This document shows positions 23,049 through 33,719 of a stretch of DNA of 64,000 bases, in pieces. The position numbers were made by a program, and so were the translations under genes. Source of the DNA: Merluccius polli (lineage: Eukaryota; Chordata; Actinopteri; Gadiformes; Merlucciidae); NCBI GenBank assembly GCA_030340625.1, contig JAOPHQ010002280.1:1-64000 (forward strand). The letters are read 5' to 3'. Position 1 is the first letter of the stretch. Every line of letters starts with the position of its first letter. The notes under the pieces are model-generated. The model was not told where the DNA came from, did not search any database, and saw only the letters and a program-made list of their open reading frames with translations.

Positions 23049-23396
23049 CTAATTTATATAGGTTTCAAAGCCTGCTGTATCCACACCACTGGCCTGAGCA
23101 GTTATCAACAAGATCGCTTGCTCCAGAGCTTCAAGTTTTCTCTTTACAGCTCTGGTGGAATTTGCTGTGTATTGTTGACAGAAAAGTTTAATCTGGACTT
23201 TGCCTACATCCCACCACTGTGTTAGGGACTTGAGTCGTGTTCTGTCCCCCCTCCAGGTCTCCCAAAAATGGGTGAAAGCACTCAAAAACCCCTGATCCTG
23301 GAGTGGCCTACTGTTAAAATGCCAGTATGGGCTTCTGGGATTATTTATTGCGGTAGCAATTGAAACAGATACATAGTGATGGTCAGAGAGGCCCAA
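23049..23396 (-). pseudogene. Tx1-like endonuclease end and linker
   Basis: This 115-residue frame starts GLSDHHYVSVSI, the terminal catalytic SDHH motif of APE-type endonucleases. It continues SPYWHFNSRPLQDQGFLSAF and TQWWDVGKVQIKLFCQQYTA, the linker typical of Tx1-like elements. Upstream endonuclease sequence is present at 23400-23660 but out of frame with stops. The intact protein would cut target DNA. Confidence 0.75.
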
Positions 23397-23665
23397 GGGG
23401 GTGATATTGCTCTTAAATCATCCCCTATCCTGTTTTCTGACATATATCCGATCCACCCTTGCCCCAATATCATGTTTCTGTTTCAGCTCGAATTCGAACA
23501 CTATGAGATTTTAAAAAGTGTGTTCTGGGCTGAGAGTTCTAGGAAGGAGGGTAAGTGTTATCCCCATGGTTTGACATCGGTGTCCCTTTGTCATGACATT
23601 GAAGTCTCTGAAAAGGGCCACTTCGACATCACGAAAAGAACACGACTTGAGTTCTACCAAATAAA

Positions 23666-24090
23666 ACTGCTGTAGACAAATGCATTGTTTTGATTGTCTA
23701 ACCCTGCTTTTATACTTTATATAGGCTCATTATTAGGCTAGGCTTATTATTTAGGTGCCAGAAATAACTAATAAAATCACCCTCTTGTATTCGCTGTCTA
23801 GTCTTCTTCTTGCCCTTTACTCTACACAGTTGATATTGTGTGCAATCAAGCTAATGTGCTCCATTTTATCCCACTGTGCTTTGCAAGGTGGGAGTACAGA
23901 GCATATTAACGCTATTGCCATTGTAATGTGAATGCCCCTTTGAAGCTGTTACAATTCTCATGCCTCTCTGCCCTCTTCACGGTGATAGACCTATGTGCAT
24001 ACACTTTGCTGTGCCGTTGTTGATTGGTTAGATTAGAACAGCCATGATTCCTCCTTCTTGCATCTGATTGGTCATGGTAGACATGGTGTA
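23666..24090. other. Non-coding stretch
   Basis: AT-rich sequence without protein character or paired element ends. Confidence 0.5.
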
Positions 24091-24097
24091 CTTAAAA

Positions 24098-24508
24098 TGA
24101 CAATGTGTAAGATTTGTGCCTCTATTGCAACCGAGTCATGTCAAAACTCAGCGGTGACAGTTCTTCATTTCCTCCTCTCAAATTCGCCAACAATAATCCT
24201 GGTTTTACCCCTCTTTTTATCATTTGCTTTCTTATACATGGTCATGCACCGAGGTATTTTTGCAGCTGAAAGTGCAGGGCATGTAGTTAGCTCTGCCCAA
24301 GCAAGAGCACAACTAGTGCTGTGTGGTAGGGTACGATAGTATCTGTCCTTTTATAGTCCTCTACACACCCCCTGGAGTAACTATAAGTAAAGTAAATACC
24401 ATATCTTTCAAAACTAAACTTTCAAAATACAATATATCAGGTATAGGGTCAAATAAATGTATGGGATTGTTTACAAAAAAAAATATTAGTAAATCTTACA
24501 TATTGTCA
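24098..24508. mobile_element. MITE with TGACAATRTGTAAGATTT termini
   Basis: The left arm TGACAATGTGTAAGATTT (24098-24115) and the right arm AAATCTTACATATTGTCA (24491-24508) are inverted repeats with one mismatch. The 411-bp interior is non-coding. I could not fix the target duplication. Confidence 0.65.
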
Positions 24509-24976
24509 CTTCAATTTATAAACCAGCAAACCAAATGTTCCACTTGGGACCACTCGGGACACTTTCATTACTAATGTAAAATGTTAATAAAACCGAGCCA
24601 AAATAATGGTACCTACTGCAGCTTTAATGAGTCAATTTAGTCAGTTGAGCACCTTGCAAGTACGACAATCTTCCACTGAGAGGGAAAACTGAGGAACAGA
24701 TCCGTAATGAGTGCTATCTCTTCCCATCACCCAAGCTTAAATACTTACAGCTTTCTTTTCTTTTGCACTATGTTCTCATTGCTTCATAGATGACTCAACC
24801 AAATTTAATAGAATTGAATTGATTTGCAGTTGCAGGGGCAGAGGACGAAGATATTATATCACGGCCGTGTAGAAATGGAAAGAAATAAAGGAGAAAGACT
24901 ACAACAAGGCCAAAGGGACAGATAATAATAGAAGTATGATGAAATTCAAAGGCGCCACATCACCTTAACCTAAACT

Positions 24977-25324
24977 TGTCACAGACAGTCCCCTCTCCGC
25001 CTACTCCAGCCTCCCAGTTGTCCCGCCTTGTGTTTGCCACGCCCCTAATTACCTTCACCTGTGTATTTAAATCCTTTGTTTCCCCTTCCCCAGTGCCAGA
25101 TTGTTAGTGTACCATGTGTCCTACTCTCCAGTGTTTCTCCAGTGTGCTTCTCGGTTTTGACCCTCGCCTGTTTTCAGACTCTGCCTTACCCCTTTGGATT
25201 GTTTGCCTGCCTTACCTGACTGACCACCCGTGTACCGAACCCTTGCCTGCAATTAAAGACTGCTTACCTTCTATATCTGCCTCCCAAGTCTTGCAGTTGA
25301 GTCCTGTCTCTGTGCTGTGTAACA
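24977..25324 (+). repeat. Solo LTR with 5-bp target duplication
   Basis: It begins TGTCACAG and ends TGTAACA, with AAACT directly repeated on both sides (24972-24976 and 25325-25329). Internally there is a TATTTAAA promoter-like box near 25065 and AATTAAA near 25250, as in an LTR on the plus strand. Its length and termini suit a Gypsy-type LTR. No internal coding region adjoins it, so it probably arose by LTR-LTR recombination. Confidence 0.8.
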
Positions 25325-25329
25325 AAACT

Positions 25330-26502
25330 ATGACCCCTGGCACCTCAGATTGAATTGCCCTGAGAAAGAGACATTAGTAGTGTCGTTTAATTGGTCCTCC
25401 TTCTTTTGCTGTGTCTGCCTTTATCTCTTTAGACAATTGCAGAATAAGAGCAACCATGGTCATATTACGCTGCGACATTAAGAGCAATGACAATTGAAAA
25501 CAAATTACCTGGGCTACTGTGTTATGAGCTGCGGTTCAATATTTAAACACCTTCCACCCCCCACACACACATGCTGTGTGGGCACACGTGTCCAAATTGC
25601 TGATCTGTATACATTAAGGACATTTATGTCCAGTGCGTGAGGCATCGATAACATGAATGACTTTGTAAATGGGTTGCTGAAGCGTTTTCCTTTTTCCCTT
25701 GTTCTGCTTGGTTGCCCTCCATCGATCCTGATCTAGAGGTAGGGCAGCGAGTTAGGTACCGCCACTCGACGCCTCGGAGCAGAGATTAATGGGTAAAACA
25801 AAGACAACATCCAATTCTCTCCAAGCATATGAATGAGCTTGGTGTAGGTATTAGATTTTGGGTGTTTTGTATGGAGGACATCAGTGGACGTACAGATAAG
25901 TATAAAAGTAGATGTGTGGAAGAAGGCGAACTGAGGGCGGGAGTTTCTTTTAATATTCTGACGGATGCAACTTGTCTGACAGAATGACTCAACACACACA
26001 AACAAACACCCACACACATAAAGTTGCACACACATGACATGCATGCACACAAACATACACTGACACACCCTTACATACAAAGAATACCAATTATACACAA
26101 ATAATCACACATACAAAAAAAGACAACCACACACACGGACACACACATGGACACCCACACAGACACACATACAATTAAAGTCATTGCTGAAAACGTGAAA
26201 AGACTGTATAACCATTTAATGTTGAATTGTGGAGTTAGGTCTTGGTCAAAACAAATCATTAATATAACTCCTTCACACACACATACACACACAACCACAC
26301 ACAGGCATGCAAGAACACACTCCTTTGGCTTATTCATTTACCAAAAATACAAAGTGAGTTCTCAAACTTCCCTAAAGATGAGTAGAACTATAAATAGATA
26401 GTAGCCTAATGAAATCAGGAAATATCAGAAAACATTTTTATGGATCATATAGAGGTTGTAGGTTATATAGGTTGATTGTTAAGCCATATATCCATCTCTT
26501 TC

Positions 26503-26545
<43 letters not shown>

Positions 26546-27470
26546 ATGCGTGCATGCACACACGTGTGTGTGTGTGTTCAAATGAGAGAGGAAGGAGTCG
26601 ATGGAGGAAGTATGAACGGAAAGAGTGATGAAAAGAGGTGACTCAGACAGCTGAATCTGAAAGACTTCGTAACTGATGTACCTAATATTGCTGAATACTA
26701 GAGGAAAATTGTGGTCAATATGTTTGTGAGAATGTGTGCTACAGATACACAGACATGTATTTTGTGTGTGTGTGTATTATCTTTTTTATCACTCCTGTGC
26801 CCACGCCAGAAAAAGCTTTTCATGTCATTTACTGCACGTCCAGCACATATTGTGTGACTGTACTGCCTGTGTGTGTGTTTGTGACAGTGCACTGTTCAGT
26901 TCAGACTTCTGCTATCTAGGCAGCCAATAACAGACACGACTAAATGTAACCTTTGTGCTAACCTGCGTGGACACACGCAGCTATGTAAGCTATGTATGCA
27001 AGGCGATGCAAACCTATCAGTATACTGATACATTATTGATATTGCAGCTATTCATGAGCTCCAAGTCATGTGGTTTGGTGTCGCTAATGTGGTTTAGATC
27101 TACGCTAATTGTCGCCAACTGCACTGTAACAATTTACCATAGAGGCCCGTATGGAAGACTTCATGCAATGCTTATTTTAACTGCAAATCCCAGCGCAATA
27201 ATACACATAGAGGTCGTCATTGTAGGACAAACACAGGTGTCACTCATAACACTAATTATATGTCTGCTAGTTTTATGTACCAGGGCACAGGCAGTAGACT
27301 TACCTTCACTAGTTTAGTCTACTACTGGTACATAAAAGGAGCAGACCCATAATTAGTGATATGAGCGACACCTGTGTTTGTCCTACGATGGCGCCTTTGT
27401 GAAAAGGGTCTGTTGGACCTGATTTGCTCTTCACTTCAGCTGCTGCTACAGAGGCACTGGGTGAGATTGA
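25330..27470. other. Non-coding stretch with microsatellites
   Basis: It contains (CA)-rich runs at 25995-26170 and 26275-26310, and (GT)n at about 26504-26541 with a following GTGTGT run. Reading frames here are mostly CA/GT-derived. A sequence near 27233-27265 (ACACAGGTGTCACTCATAAC) recurs inverted near 27358-27385, making a loose inverted repeat around 27230-27390. Confidence 0.5.
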
Positions 27471-28074
27471 GGGCGTTTTGCTTTGTACCGTGCCTGAGTA
27501 AGATTGCCCCCCCTCTCCACCCCCTGCAGCTCAGCTTTCACATTAGTGATGTTCTTTCATACTCTCTGATACAGTAGGTGGTGGTATGCACCTACTTAGT
27601 TTGTGATCCACCAATAAACACAAAGATGAAGAGTACACTTGCATCATCAACTATGCAACTTTTTGCATAGTTTTAAATTTGCATTTTGCATTTGCAAAAA
27701 ACATTTTGTTTGTGTTGTCGCTCCAGTATAGAAAAGCGTGCCAATCCCAAGATCCCATACAATGGAGTTGACCCTCACTCTATGCCTATTATTGATATTT
27801 TGGAGACAATGTCAAGAACGACCCTCTCGCCAGCCTTCCGATTTTATCAGCTGTGGCCGTGCAGTTCAGAGAATAGCAGTCCACCTGTGTTTTGGTCCAG
27901 TAGCTTTCACACCTGATGCGAACCGTACGTGAGTACACATGAACCCGAGACTACCTTTTCAAGTGGACTTGGTGGCCCAGGTACGGTACACAATGTTCAC
28001 ACTAATCAAACAAACTGGACTTTGGGGTTAGGTGTTCTCGGATCCGGGCCCGGGTCCCTGATGTGAAAACGCCC
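27471..28074. mobile_element. MITE, GGGCGTTTT family, 3-bp duplication TGA
   Basis: The termini GGGCGTTTTGC and ATGTGAAAACGCCC are flanked by TGA on both sides (27468-27470 and 28075-28077). It shares ends with the element at 20945-21633 and is non-coding. The 3-bp duplication suits the PIF/Harbinger superfamily. Confidence 0.7.
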
Positions 28075-28077
28075 TGA

Positions 28078-28634
28078 GACATCAGGGTACCGGAGGATTT
28101 CTGTTGAGTTTGAAGCTGCCACCTCTAGACTGTCCTACCAACCTTTAGTTTTTTTCATGCCAGTCCTCAGGTGTTCCCATAACAGACAGCAACTGAGAAA
28201 GTTGCATTATATTAGGGCACAAACAACGTAGGTAGAATCAACTTCAAAGGAGGTCAGCTTCCTGTGGAGGTAGTCATTCTTCAGTGCTGGTTGCATAGCA
28301 GTCCATTGTCAATGAGACAGATCTATTATGATCTGAGTTGTATACCAATTAAGAGAAGAGGAACCAACCCATCATTAGGATAGACTTTTTCTATAGGGGT
28401 TTTATCAGAACATGGGATGGTTTGTAACTACAAAATTGGACTGAAAACCAAGGCAGACCGCAGTATCTGCATGGGGAAGCTGCAGATACTACTGTCTGCC
28501 TTGGTATTCCATGCAAGTCACCAACAAAGTGATGGAGATTAAGCTGTTGAAGATGATAATGATTAAGATGAGGAGGATAATACATACTTCTAACGGCTGG
28601 TGTAAATACTGGCAAAAGGACTCAATAGCACAGC
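28078..28634. other. Non-coding stretch
   Basis: No gene or element end was recognised. A short inverted pair (AAGGCAGACCGCAGTATCTG near 28450 and GCAGATACTACTGTCTGCCT near 28481) forms a hairpin of about 20-bp arms with mismatches. Confidence 0.5.
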
Positions 28635-28870
28635 TCCGCTTTGCTGGGCTTCCCCGACACACAAGACCTAGGTAGATGGTGTACAAACAAGTTTATTGGA
28701 GATGGCACAGCCAGAGCAGGTGGTCAATGCGGCCATGACAGTGGCTGGGTGTGTGTGGTGATAACTGGTTTATCCTGGGTGCCATGCACCACAGGTGTGC
28801 AGCCTCACCCAGCCCCAGAGTCTAATCAGACTGACTCAGGCCAGGTGAGGCTGCTGAAACCAGCTATCAA

Positions 28871-28933
<63 letters not shown>
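28635..28933 (-). repeat. 3' LTR of the small element, with (CA)n expansion
   Basis: It matches the LTRs at 29446-29567/33762-33918 and 37279-37909. Its minus-strand start has been expanded into a (TG)n run, seen as (CA)n at 28872-28933 on the plus strand. Its other end diverges from the other copies. Confidence 0.65.
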
Positions 28934-28939
<6 letters not shown>

Positions 28940-29445
28940 GTACAAATACCCCAGGCTGAAGACTACTCCCACTCCCCCAATTCAAGCAAAAAGAGGAAAA
29001 AAACAACAACTGGAGGTGTTGCTGGGCTGGGCCATTGCAGGGGCTGTCTGGACGGGCTGGGAGTAGGCTCAACAGCTGGGCCACGTGGTAGCTCCTCAGA
29101 GGGCCTGGAACAGTCCTAGGTAGGGCCACCTTCCACCAGGGCGATAATGCTTTATCCCCATCTCCCTCCCAGAGCATGGGGCCTTGGACTGTTGTGCTGG
29201 CTGGCAGAGGCGCGGCTGGACATGGGCTGCTAGCTGTAGATGGCTGCTCATGGCAGTTGCTGCACTGCCTCCCCCTTCCTCTGCTGAGCACCACCAGCAA
29301 CCGTCGCTGCCGTCAGGGATGCTGGTGCTGGGAGGTGGCTGCCTGTTGGCTGGCAGCCAGGGCATCTTCAGGCAGGCCAGGGCATCTTCAAGCAGCCCTT
29401 ACAGGTCGGAGAGGCTCCAGTTTGGGTGCCAGAAGACTGCCACAC
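28934..29445 (-). other. Internal region of the small LTR element
   Basis: Directly after the upstream LTR the minus strand reads TCTGGCACCCAAACTGGAGC, in primer-binding-site position. Frames of up to 154 residues exist on the minus strand (for example 29300-28836), rich in S, P, A and Q and containing DGSDGCWWCSAEEGGGSA, but I recognise no gag or pol motif. A short internal duplication (CAGGGCATCTTCA, twice at 29361-29395) is present. Confidence 0.4.
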
Positions 29446-29567
29446 GCCACCTAAGTGGATTTGCTGGGCTACTCTGACACACAAGATGCAGATAGATGGT
29501 GTACAGATCAGTTTATTGGAGATGGCAAGATGGTACAGCCAGAACAGGTGGTAAATACGGTCATGAC

Positions 29568-30289
29568 TGTCACGGTCTGTCTGTCACGCCCCCTCCACTA
29601 CTCCATTCATTGACCCTCGCAGCTGGGCTGCATCAGGTGATTAGTGGAGGCTATAAATTAGCCCTTCACTATTCACCTGGTGCCAGATTGTTCTTCGCTG
29701 TTTGTTCATGCAAGTCTCTCCAGTAATTCGCCTGTCTCCTGTCCCGGTTTCCCGATCCTGCCTGTCCCCGACTACGTTCCCCACCTCGTCCCTCTGGATC
29801 CTCGTTCGCCTGTCTCTGGTCCCGGTTTCCCGATCCTGCCTGTCCCCGACTACGATCCCCGCCTCGTCCCTCTGGATCCCCGTTCGCCTGTCTTCTGTCC
29901 CGGTTTCCGGATCCTGCCTGTCCCCGACTACGATCCCCGCGTCGTCCCTCTGGATCCTCGTTCGCCTGTCTCCGGTCCCGGTTTCCCGATCCTGCCTGTC
30001 CCCGACTACGATCCCCACCTTGTCCCTCTGGATCCCCGTTCGCCTGTCTCTGGTCCCGGTTTCCCAATCCTGCCTGTCCCCGACTACGATCCCCGCCTCG
30101 TCCCTCTGGATCCCCGTTCGCCTGTCTCCTGGAGGCAGGCGAACGGGGATCGTTCCTGGGGATCCGTCCCGGATTCCCAGTCCCACCCAATCCTCGTGAA
30201 CACCCTAATCCCAGAAATAATAAAGACTTTTTATTTCTATGACCTGTCTGGTTTTGTGCTGCAATTGGGTCCTACCCCGACCCGTTGCA
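29568..30289 (+). repeat. 5' LTR of the Gypsy element
   Basis: The 722-bp LTR starts TGTCACGGTCTGTC, has a CTATAAATTAG promoter-like box near 29650 and AATAATAAAG near 30217, and ends CCCGACCCGTTGCA. The last ~50 bases (TTTTGTGCTGCAATTGGGTC and on) recur at the element's 3' end at 33719-33756. A 78-bp minisatellite fills its centre. Confidence 0.9.
29729..30131 (+). repeat. 78-bp minisatellite, 5 copies plus a partial
   Basis: Copies start at 29729, 29807, 29885, 29963 and 30041, exactly 78 bp apart, each beginning CGCCTGTCTC and containing TGCCTGTCCCCGACTACG. A partial sixth begins at 30119. An inverted scrap (CAGGCGAACGGGGATC) follows at 30136. Because 78 is divisible by three, stop-free frames persist on both strands; these are not genes. 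Confidence 0.97.
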
Positions 30290-30306
30290 GTACAATCTGG
30301 CCAATC

Positions 30307-30770
30307 ATGGATCCAGCGCACTGAACTCCCCCCAGAACCGGCTGGAGAACATTGAGCAGGTTCTCCAGCACCAAGACGCCAGATTCAGCGGCCTACAGGA
30401 TGAGGTGGGACAGGCGTTGGCCAACCAGAACCACGCCCTGGCTGCGCTCACGGCCCAGCTGGGAAATCTGACCGCAGCTCTCACCCAGGCCGTCCCGATG
30501 GCGCCCTCTCCGGCCATGACACCCCCAGCTCCCGCTTCCCCACCTCCCATGCAACTACGAGAGCCCCGGGTGGGAATCCAGGAGCAATACGCAGGAGACC
30601 CGGAGGGTTGCAGCCCGTACATTGCTAACTGCTCCATTTTGTTCGCGCTACAGCCCTACACTTTCGCTATGGAGGAAGCCAAGGTAGCTTACTCCATCAC
30701 TCACCTGACGGGCAGAAACGTCAGGGGCCACTCGAATGGCGCTCCCCGGTCTCCTTACCCACACCCCTGA
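30307..30770 (+). pseudogene. Gypsy gag, N-terminal half
   Basis: A start MDPAH at 30307 meets a stop after five codons, and gag-like sequence continues in the neighbouring frame: NSPQNRLENIEQVLQHQDA, a coiled-coil-like region, then PAPASPPPMQLREPRVGIQE and CSILFALQPYTFAMEEAKVA, YSITHLTGR. This is the usual start of fish Gypsy gag. After YSITHLTGR the frame runs into a stop (30771). The rest of gag, including any zinc knuckle, is deleted before the protease. Confidence 0.8.
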
Positions 30771-30787
30771 AGCAGGAAGTCGAGTCC

Positions 30788-30960
30788 ATGCTGGTGAGTC
30801 ATACCTCTAACCTCTCCCCCGACTCACGTCCTTTGTGCCAGGCCCGCCTGCTCTTGTCCGAGGGATCTCACACCCTGGCCGTTTTTATAGACTCCGGCTC
30901 CGATATCAACATCATCGACGAGGAGCTGGCTCGTCAACTACCCATCCCCGGCCTGTGCCC
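30788..30960 (+). pseudogene. Gypsy protease fragment
   Basis: The sequence reads LLLSEGSHTLAVFIDSGSD, then INIIDEELARQLPIP. DSG is the retropepsin catalytic triad, and the following INIID strand fits the family. The domain is cut short near 30960, where RT-proximal sequence in another frame begins. Confidence 0.8.
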
Positions 30961-32045
30961 TCGATGGCCACGGACTTCAGAGAGGTATTCAGCAAGGCTA
31001 AGGCCAACTCCCTACCTCCGCATCGCCCATACGACTGCGCCATTGATCTGCAGCTCAGGTCGTCGCGTCCCAGGGGCCGTCTATTTTCCCTATCCGCGCC
31101 AGAGAGAAAGGCCATGGAGGAATACATTGGCGACTCTTTGGCAGCAGGCATCATCCGTCCGTCCTCCTCCCCGGCTGGCGCAGGGTTTTTCTTCGTGGAA
31201 AAGAAGGACAAGACCGCGTCCGTGTATTGATTACCGGGGTCTGAATGAGATCACGGTCAAGAATCGTTATCCCCTCCCACTCATCTCCTCTGCCTTTGAG
31301 CTGTTGCAGGGGTCCACCATCTTTTCCAAACTAGATCTCCGCAACGCGTATCATTTGGTCCGGATCAGGGAAGGAGATGAGTGGAAAATGGCCTTCAACA
31401 CACAAACGGGGCATTATGAATATCTGGTGATGCCCTTCGGTCTCACCAAGCCCCAGCCATCCGTCTTCCAGGCGCTAGTGCACGATGTCCTGCGGGACAT
31501 GTTGGACCGATTTGTATTTGTGTATCTGGATGATATTTTAATTTTCTCAAAGACCAAGGAGGAACACGTCCACCACGTCCAGGCGGTGCTGCAGCGGCTC
31601 TTGGAGAACTCACTTTTCGTGAAGGCGGAGAAATGTGAGTTTCACTCCATGTCTGTCTCCTTCCTGGGATATGTAATTGGGAAGGGGAACATCAGCATGG
31701 ACTCTGCCAAGGTGTCAGCTGTCACTGCCTGGCCCATCCCTGACTCCTGCAAGCAGCTACAACGTTTCCTGGGGTTCGCAAACTTCTACAGGAGGTTTAT
31801 TAGGGGTTACAGTACCGTCGCTGCTCCCCTTGCAGCCCTCACATCCTCTAAGGTCCCATTCCTGTGGTCTCCGGCGGCCGACACCGCCTTTCGGGCCCTC
31901 AAGACCAAGTTCACCTCTGCCCCCATCCTCCAGATGCCCGATTCCGAGAGGCAGTTTGTAGTGGAGGTGCACGCCTCTGACGTGGGAGTAGGAGCGGTTC
32001 TCTCCCAACGAGCGGCGGAAGACCAAAACCCTGTGCCTTTTTCTC
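30960..32045 (+). pseudogene. Gypsy reverse transcriptase
   Basis: The N-terminal part (FREVFSKAKANSLPPHRPYD, then AAGIIRPSSSPAGAGFFFVE) lies in one frame up to about 31205. The core then continues in another: CIDYRGLNEITVKNRYPLPL, FSKLDLRNAYHLVRI (motif A), GHYEYLVMPFGLTKP and FVYLDDILIFSKT (catalytic YLDD, about 31519-31530). The thumb/connection part FLGYVIGKGNISMDSAKV and RFLGFANFYRRFI follows. The RT core itself looks complete; the breaks at about 30960, 31205 and 32040 make it a pseudogene. The intact enzyme copies element RNA. Confidence 0.9.
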
Positions 32046-32562
32046 TCGCCGCCTGTCCCCCACAGAGAGAATTTATGACATCGGGAACAGGGAGCTTCTG
32101 GCGGTGAAGCTGGCCCTAGAAGAGTGGCGCCATTGGTTGGAGGGAACCAAGCAGCCCTTTTTAGTGTGGACCGACCATAAAAATCTGGAGTACATTCAGT
32201 CCACCAAGCGGTTGAACTCCCGCCAAGCCCGTTGGGCCTTGTTCCTCACCAGATTCAACATGTCTCTCTCCTATAGACCCGGCACCCGCAATGTCAAGCC
32301 TGACGCTCTTTCCCGACAGTTTACGGAGAAAGAGGAGTCCACGGCAAACCCCAACACCATCCTCCCGTCCACCTGCTTGGTTGCCCCCCTCACCTGGAAG
32401 GTAGAGGAAAGGGTTAGAACTGCCCTAGGAGGTCACTCGGGACCCAGCGCCTGCCCTCCCGACCGCCTTTTTGTCCCCGCTGCTCTCCGCTCAGACGTCC
32501 TCCAGCCTCACAACTCCAACCTTACCTGCCACCCGGGGATTAAGCGTACAAGAGACCCGTGA
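32046..32562 (+). pseudogene. Gypsy RNase H and start of integrase
   Basis: After a frameshift near 32040 the frame reads ERIYDIGNRELLAVKLALEE, WLEGTKQPFLVWTDHKNLEY and SRQARWALFLTRFNMSLSYR, then PGTRNVKPDALSRQF, the standard end of Gypsy RNase H. The following part ends TPTLPATRG/NLTCHPGIKR with a stop at 32560, where the integrase zinc-binding region should be. Several dozen residues of that region are missing. Confidence 0.85.
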
Positions 32563-33719
32563 GATCGTGGGGGCCTGTCCTGTCTGCAGTCAGCACAAGG
32601 TCTCCCATCAGGCTCCTGCTGGTCTTCTCCACCCTCTGCCGGTACCCCACCGCCCATGGTCCTACATATCTCTGGACTTTGTCACCGGTTTGCCTCCATC
32701 CAACGGCCATACCACCATCTTGACGGTGGTCGACCGGTTCAGTAAGCTGGCTCACTTCGTGCCGCTGCCCAAACTACCCTCGGCCAAGGAAACTGCTGAA
32801 TTGGTCCTCCAGCACATCTTCAGGATCCATGGTCTCCCTGTCGACGTGGTGTCCGACAGGGGACCGCAATTCACCTCCATCTTCTGGAGGGAATTTTGCA
32901 ATTTATTCGGGGCCACGGTCAGCCTGTCCTCGGGTTTTCATCCTCAGTCCAATGGCCAGACGGAGAGGAAGAACCAGGAGATGGAGACGGCTGTCCGGTG
33001 CATGGTCTCAAAGAACCCTGCCTCATGGTCCCAACAGCTCCTGTGGGTCGAGTATGCCCACAACACACTAACCAGCTCTGCCACATGTCTCTCTCCGTTT
33101 CAGTGTGCCTACGGGTTCCAGCCCCCGCTGTTTCCCGCCCTAGAAAAGGAGGCCTCCTGCCCTTCGGCCCAGGCCTTCATCCGTTGCTGCCACAGGACCT
33201 GGGACCAAGCAAGGGCCGCCCTGCTACGCTCGGCTGATCGCTATTCGGCGGCGGCTAACCGCCAAAGCGTGTGGCTGTCTTCTTGGGACCTACCCTTACA
33301 GGGAGAATCTAAGAAGTTGGCACCTAGGTTCATAGGGCCGTTCAAGATAGAGAGGATTGTCAACCCCACGGCGGTCCGGCTGATGCTTCCTCGGTCCATG
33401 AGGATCCACCCGACTTTCCATGTGTCCAGAATCAAACCTGTTCGGGTGAGTCCTCTCGTCCCTGCCGCTCCACCTCCCCCTCTCCCTGATGAGAGGTCCT
33501 GGGTCCCTGCCAGGCACGTCCTGGACAAGGTCTCCATTCGGGAGTTTCATCGCCGTCACCCCGACCAGCCGTCCAGGACCACTGCACCGACCAGGGACCC
33601 AGGTAGGAGTGCCCCAGCCCTTCAACCCATCGATCCATCTGAAAGTGACGACGAGGAAAGCGAGGCATCCTTGGGCGAGGACATGCAGGTGGATGGCAAC
33701 ATCTCGGAGGAATACTGGT
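32540..33719 (+). pseudogene. Gypsy integrase with truncated chromodomain
   Basis: The frame from about 32540 reads ETREIVGACPVCSQHKVSHQ (only the CC half of the HHCC zinc finger), then the DDE core: ISLDFVTGLPPSNGHTTILT (first D), GLPVDVVSDRGPQFTSIFWR (second D) and PQSNGQTERKNQEMETAV (E). The C-terminal part reads KLAPRFIGPFKIERIVNPTA and IHPTFHVSRIKPVRVSPLVP. Fish chromoviruses then carry a chromodomain; here only its tail (ERSWVPARHVLDKVSIREFH) follows a proline run, so the domain's centre is deleted. The catalytic triad is intact. Confidence 0.88.

Larger units (their letters stand above)
19806..23665 (-). mobile_element. Tx1-like (L1-superfamily) LINE remnant
   Basis: Minus-strand fragments with Tx1-like protein character run from about 23660 to 19806. 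They include an endonuclease remnant (RDFNVMTKG near 23590, SDHHYVSVSI near 23390), a linker (WWDVGKVQIKLFCQQYTANST), an RT N-terminal piece (22569-22327) and C-terminal segments (LLDPENGRWKLAQESSAQTG near 20780-20720). The order is collinear with the family. It is split by a MITE at 20945-21633 and by a partial hAT end near 22088, and it carries many stops. Confidence 0.7.

Noticed and set aside
28836..29300. 154-residue minus-strand frame
   Set aside because: It runs through a (CA)n array and the interior of a small LTR element; no gag or pol motif was found, so I list the region as element interior, not as a gene.
29641..30324. Long stop-free frames of 165-214 residues on both strands
   Set aside because: They result from the 78-bp minisatellite in the Gypsy LTR, whose period is a multiple of three.
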